Shown: positions 53,081-56,366 of the stretch, in pieces
Position numbering within the stretch: the stretch's first letter is position 1
Layout: every line of letters begins with the position of its first letter
Assembly (NCBI RefSeq): GCF_900096565.1
Contig: NZ_FMYP01000019.1
Location: 1-56,366, forward strand
DNA length: 56,366 bases
Source of the DNA: Williamwhitmania taraxaci
GTDB taxonomy: Bacteria > Bacteroidota > Bacteroidia > Bacteroidales > Williamwhitmaniaceae
Reading direction: 5' to 3'
The notes under the pieces: model-generated
Told to the model about the DNA's origin: nothing
Databases searched by the model: none
The model's input: only the letters and a program-made list of their open reading frames with translations
Translations under genes and position numbers: made by a program

Positions 53081-53902
53081 ATGAAAAGAATTTCAATTTT
53101 AATGTTTGCCGCCGGTGCAATGCTTTTCGCTTCCTGCCAAAAAGACGATGAAACTACCGATCCGATGGTTACCACCATTCAGGAAGATGATTTGGCCACG
53201 AACTACTACGACGATGTTGATAACGAAGCCGATGAAGTAACCATGGAGGCTCCTACTCGTTCCCTTGCTTCCAGCGAAATGGATATTGTAGCAGACAACG
53301 GGCGGACAGTAACTACGATAGTGAATGCCGACAACTCCATAACCAAGACGATCACATTCACTAATTGGACCAATCCTAAAGGCAACCAAAACATAGTAAA
53401 GAATGGTAAGATCATCATCAATGTTGTGGGTCGCCCAATAGAAGACGTCTTCATGCGCACCATAACCTTCGAGAACTTCACGATAAACGGCAACCGCATT
53501 GAGGGAACCAAGATGATTACCAAGACCGCTGCAAACCAATTCACTGCAACCTGTGACAATGGCAAGATTACCTTCACCGACGGTAAAACATACACCCGCA
53601 CCTTTACCCGCACCCGCACTTGGGTTGATGGTTTTGACACCCCATACAACGTCTGGGACGATGTGTTTGAAGTTACAGGTGGCGCAACCGGAATCAACCG
53701 AAACGGATATGTATATACCCACACTATAATGAACCCGCTACGCGTTGAAAGAGCTTGCCGATTCATTGTTTCGGGAACAGTTGAGATGCTTGTAAATGAG
53801 AAAACAGTTATACTCGATTACGGCTCTGGCACTTGTGACAACTTAGCCACCATTACCTACAACGGCAAAACCACTGAAATTAAGCTTCGCGGAGGGAAAT
53901 AA
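53081..53902 (+). CDS. Hypothetical lipoprotein
   Basis: The 273-aa protein has a lipoprotein signal peptide, MKRISILMFAAGAMLFASC, with lipobox FASC at residues 16-19, then an acidic linker (about 20-60) and a Thr-rich beta domain (TVTTIVNADNSITKTITFTN, KTYTRTFTRTRTWVDG). A late CDNL and a CRFI cysteine could pair. No family is recognised, although similar Thr-rich lipoproteins are common in Bacteroidota. It is preceded by 270 AT-rich bases without a recognisable promoter and followed by a terminator. Confidence 0.75.
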   Translation: MKRISILMFAAGAMLFASCQKDDETTDPMVTTIQEDDLATNYYDDVDNEADEVTMEAPTRSLASSEMDIVADNGRTVTTIVNADNSITKTITFTNWTNPKGNQNIVKNGKIIINVVGRPIEDVFMRTITFENFTINGNRIEGTKMITKTAANQFTATCDNGKITFTDGKTYTRTFTRTRTWVDGFDTPYNVWDDVFEVTGGATGINRNGYVYTHTIMNPLRVERACRFIVSGTVEMLVNEKTVILDYGSGTCDNLATITYNGKTTEIKLRGGK

Positions 53903-53922
53903 ACGAGTGAAATGCTTATAAA

Positions 53923-53955
53923 GCAAAATGGGGCATTCAGAGAGCCCCATTTTGC
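53923..53955. terminator. Bidirectional terminator between convergent genes
   Basis: GCAAAATGGGGC (53923-53934) is mirrored by GCCCCATTTTGC (53944-53955), a perfect 12-bp stem with A/T-rich arms serving the lipoprotein gene (+) and the DUF5692-like gene (-). Confidence 0.9.
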
Positions 53956-53978
53956 ATAAGTATTATCAGTGAACGCAA

Positions 53979-54893
53979 CTATTTGTTTGCCGCCACTTCG
54001 TTATAACCAGATAAATCGGAATGCAATTCATCTCTAAGCGGATTACGCTTGTATTTACGAATCTTATAGATGTTATAAACAAACACGCCGATGTTGGCAG
54101 CTAAAGCTATGAAACTAAGCATCCATAAGGCCGTAGTGTTGTGCGACGATTTTACAGCAAATCGAGAGGTGTCGATAAATGCCGGGAACGACATGGCGAA
54201 CATCACCCATATGGCCAATGTTTGAGCGCGGTGCTGGAGCCAGGCTCCCTTCTTGATGAAAAATGCCGGGATGGTACAGGATACCAGCAGGGCTGCACCC
54301 GCATAAAAGGCATGGTCGGGAACACAATTATAGACATAGGCAAAGTTCCACAGATCGTAGGCAATAATCCAGAACCAAAGCATATCGGGCCAAAGCATAT
54401 CCTTGTATTTATCCTTACCAATAAAAATCCCAATCCAACCTGAAATGGTGATAATATTCAAAATCCCAGCTATTCCGTTCATAATATTCCATGAGCCACC
54501 TACGATCATCATGCCATCGACAAAACCATTATAGCTGTAGCATTGAAAATCGCGAACAACGGCTTCTAGTATATTTACAGACAGAATTAGTGGCGGAAAA
54601 AGAAGTAAATACTTATTCTGAGCCCAACCTTTAAAATAGCGTAAGGCCATGAAGCCTAAACACCCAGCTAACGCTGAATAAACCTTTGTCCACGCAAACC
54701 AAGTTCCTACACTTGTACCAGGAACTGCAGTATATACCCACACAGTGTAAGTAAGGGTAAGCGGCAATGCTAGATAAACAAAAAGGGAAAACCATTTATT
54801 GGCCCGTGTCAACTCATTCACGAGTATTAAGCCTGCGACAACCACAAACCACATAAGACCCGAATACCAAGTAATCTGTTCAAAGAAAAACAT
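53979..54893 (-). CDS. DUF5692-like polytopic membrane protein
   Basis: About 304 aa with eight or nine TM helices spread evenly from residue 8 (GLMWFVVVAGLILVNEL) to 285 (ALWMLSFIALAANIGVFVYNI), and a basic C-terminal tail. Aromatic-rich loops (WFAWTKVYS, MLWFWIIAYDLWNFAYVYNC) match what I recall of DUF5692, a family without known function. The ATG at 54893 (MFFFEQITWYSG) begins directly before TM1; the longer ORF from 54959 adds a hydrophilic stretch that is unlikely. It has no obvious operon partner. Confidence 0.7.
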   Translation of the reverse strand: MFFFEQITWYSGLMWFVVVAGLILVNELTRANKWFSLFVYLALPLTLTYTVWVYTAVPGTSVGTWFAWTKVYSALAGCLGFMALRYFKGWAQNKYLLLFPPLILSVNILEAVVRDFQCYSYNGFVDGMMIVGGSWNIMNGIAGILNIITISGWIGIFIGKDKYKDMLWPDMLWFWIIAYDLWNFAYVYNCVPDHAFYAGAALLVSCTIPAFFIKKGAWLQHRAQTLAIWVMFAMSFPAFIDTSRFAVKSSHNTTALWMLSFIALAANIGVFVYNIYKIRKYKRNPLRDELHSDLSGYNEVAANK

Positions 54894-55064
54894 AGCGAAA
54901 TCTCCTATCTTTTGATTAATGAAACAATATTTTGCTGAGCAACTATTCGGTGTATACATTTACTGAATGAAGAACAGGAAGATGATCACCTCCTCCATCT
55001 CAGTAAGACGAACGATTGATAAAGCAAAGCTACGAGCTCATCATCGAAAGAAAGTTGAATTAGT

Positions 55065-55709
55065 TCAACTTCGTAAGATCTTCGTTTTTAGCTTGCAAAG
55101 CCATTCCTTACTTATCCCCATAAAGAGGGCGATATATTTATCAGGAATACGCTGCAGATAAATGGGCTGCTTTGTAAGCAAATATTTAAGAAACTCCGTA
55201 GAGGTAAGCGTAAGGCGCAGCGTATTGAACTTGTATAGAGTAAGAAATCCATCGGCAATAATTTTGTAGTAAAAAGTACTAAACTCGGGAAAGGTAATAC
55301 ACAGCTCGTCCAAATCGGTTCGAGAATAGCGAATCACCATACTATCCTCCAGTGCACGAATACCACAAACAGAGGGCTGTCGCGTAAAATAGCTCTCTGG
55401 CGAGGAAAAAAAACTATATGCCTCATCGACAGCAAAGCCAATAATACTTTCCTTCCCATCAGCATTTATGTGCAAATGAATAAAACAACCATACTGGATA
55501 AAACAACTAAAATCGCATACCTCACCTGCCTGCAAGACGTATTCGTTTTTATGAAACCTTAGAATAACCCCACGCGCCTCTAACTGCAGCATAAGTTCAG
55601 CCGACACAGTAATTTCACACTCTAATTGTTGCCTGAGCTTATTGAACATCTCGGATTTATAAGTTTCAAAGATAGCGCGAAGGCAATTAATGGCAAAATA
55701 CAATTCCAT
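55065..55709 (-). CDS. Crp/Fnr-family cyclic-nucleotide-binding-type regulator
   Basis: About 214 aa. A cyclic-nucleotide-binding-type beta-roll (FHKNEYVLQAGEVCDFSCFIQYGCFIHL, then IIGFAVDEAYSF) is followed by a long helix and a short C-terminal winged-helix part (QRIPDKYIALFMGISKEWLCKLK), as in many Bacteroidota Crp-like regulators. The phosphate-binding Arg/Ser of true cAMP binders is not visible, so the ligand may be different or absent. The ATG at 55709 is preferred to the ORF start at 55856, because a good -7 box lies between them. Confidence 0.8.
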   Translation of the reverse strand: MELYFAINCLRAIFETYKSEMFNKLRQQLECEITVSAELMLQLEARGVILRFHKNEYVLQAGEVCDFSCFIQYGCFIHLHINADGKESIIGFAVDEAYSFFSSPESYFTRQPSVCGIRALEDSMVIRYSRTDLDELCITFPEFSTFYYKIIADGFLTLYKFNTLRLTLTSTEFLKYLLTKQPIYLQRIPDKYIALFMGISKEWLCKLKTKILRS

Positions 55710-55730
55710 TCTTACAATTTTATTTGTAGG

Positions 55731-55738
55731 CAAAAGTA
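55731..55738 (-). promoter_or_regulatory. Candidate -7 box (TACTTTTG) for the Crp/Fnr-type gene
   Basis: Minus-strand TACTTTTG fits TAnnTTTG 21 bases before the ATG at 55709 and supports the shorter reading frame. Confidence 0.42.
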
Positions 55739-56139
55739 TCGCCTCCCCACCGATGCAGGGATTCAGGCAAATCGATAAAACCGCACAACTCTCATTATAG
55801 CATCTGCTCTTTGACATATTACCCAACCGCCTCCATTTTTTCACAGATAAAATCACCCATTTAGATTAGACAACCCTCCTATTCATTGATCGCTTTTGCA
55901 TTGAGCAGCATCTAGGGTTATGTTTGTATCAGATTAATTAGCGATACAAATTCGTCAGATGAAATGATCTTAAAATTTTATGACGTAAATTGTTATCCAC
56001 GGTATGCAAAGTCATCTTGTATAACCTTATATCCGCAACATAAAAGCATAAAATAATCGGGAACCCCTGTAATAATAATCATCACAAGGCTTTCCCGATT
56101 AAAATATTTTCACCTACTTAGGTGAAAACATCGTAGCGG
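55739..56139. other. Spacer before the insertion sequence; several inverted repeats
   Basis: TTTGTATC (55923-55930) and GATACAAA (55943-55950) are perfect inverted repeats with a 12-base gap. Nearer the transposase AATCGGGAA (56055-56063) faces TTCCCGATT (56092-56100), and TTTTCACCT (56107-56115) faces AGGTGAAAA (56120-56128). The last two probably lie within the left end of the insertion sequence, but its exact boundary is not visible. Confidence 0.5.
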
Positions 56140-56366
56140 ATGAAAATTACATATTCTAGCGACACCATCAACTCTTTTGGCGGAATAAATTTTGCAGACA
56201 AAATTATCCGGGAGGCCTCTATTTACGACACCATAGACCAAACGCTTGGCATTCGGGGAGTTAAGGCACAGTATTCCTACAGTGATTTGTTTCGATCCTA
56301 CCTCATGCTGGTTTTATGCGGCGGCGAATGCGCCGAGGATATTACCGAACACCTGCGCTCAGAGCT
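56140..56366 (+). mobile_element. IS1380-family transposase gene, 5' part only
   Basis: ATG 56140 opens a frame that runs off the window after 75 codons. The N-terminus (MKITYSSDTINSFGGINFAD) and the later SYLMLVLCGGECAEDITEHL match the conserved start of IS1380-family DDE transposases, where the GGINF segment and the GG(D/E)CAEDI segment occur at these spacings. The catalytic Asp and Glu are not reached, so integrity cannot be judged. Orientation is outward from the contig. Confidence 0.8.

Noticed and set aside
53099-53766. Two long minus-strand ORFs opposite the lipoprotein gene
   Set aside because: The lipoprotein frame has a signal peptide, lipobox and clear start; the antisense frames have low-complexity Val/Ile-rich sequence.

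Overview
The window looks like a chromosomal contig from a Bacteroidota (probably Bacteroidales) bacterium. The evidence is taxon-typical families (two GLPGLI proteins, a BT_3928-type DoxX protein, an inverting SusB-like GH97 glycosidase, a DUF5692-like membrane protein, carboxypeptidase-regulatory/TonB-type outer-membrane proteins), AT-rich spacers, few Shine-Dalgarno sites, and many TAnnTTTG boxes (the Bacteroidota -7 promoter element) 15-70 bases before starts. No rRNA, tRNA or CRISPR array was recognised.

Layout. 1-380: contig edge with what may be the last codons of a transposase. 381-11036: a signalling cluster of two membrane multi-PAS histidine kinases, a stand-alone receiver, a REC-PAS-HisKA hybrid kinase and a second stand-alone receiver. 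No DNA-binding output domain is present. The catalytic cores of the two membrane kinases are almost identical DNA in two blocks around a diverged patch, which suggests gene conversion. 11061-16048: a phospholipase D-type (cardiolipin synthase-like) enzyme, a CcbP-like protein and a TPR/PP2C (SpoIIE-type) phosphatase. 16270-18776: a zinc/manganese ABC importer. 18851-22799: dihydrolipoamide dehydrogenase and ATP-dependent PEP carboxykinase. 22898-28875: small membrane and redox proteins, an isochorismatase-like hydrolase, an FMN/4Fe-4S membrane protein, an HD hydrolase and a TonB-dependent receptor.

29096-43739 is mostly housekeeping: plsY, the c-di-AMP synthase cdaA with folP, tmk with a DoxX/BT_3928 protein, an SPFH protein with a ribbon-helix-helix protein, rsmE, a YfcE-like phosphoesterase, a 1523-aa exported protein of unknown function downstream of tpiA and prmA, and a lone OppB/DppB-type permease. 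43926-55709 is accessory: an outer-membrane barrel protein translationally coupled to two tandem GLPGLI paralogues and divergent from a LuxR-type regulator, a GH97 glycosidase, an ECF sigma factor followed by a lipoprotein gene, a DUF5692-like protein and a Crp/Fnr-type regulator. The window ends inside an IS1380-family transposase gene.

Points worth a second look: the mosaic kinase repeat; the kinase cluster without an output domain; a strict 7-bp degenerate tandem array at 36094-36226 with a weaker relative at 51947-51974; the GLPGLI/barrel/LuxR locus; the very large exported protein; and the transposase fragments at the contig ends. I did not find a convincing new defence or mobile system. 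The novelty here is in signalling, repeats and uncharacterised envelope proteins.
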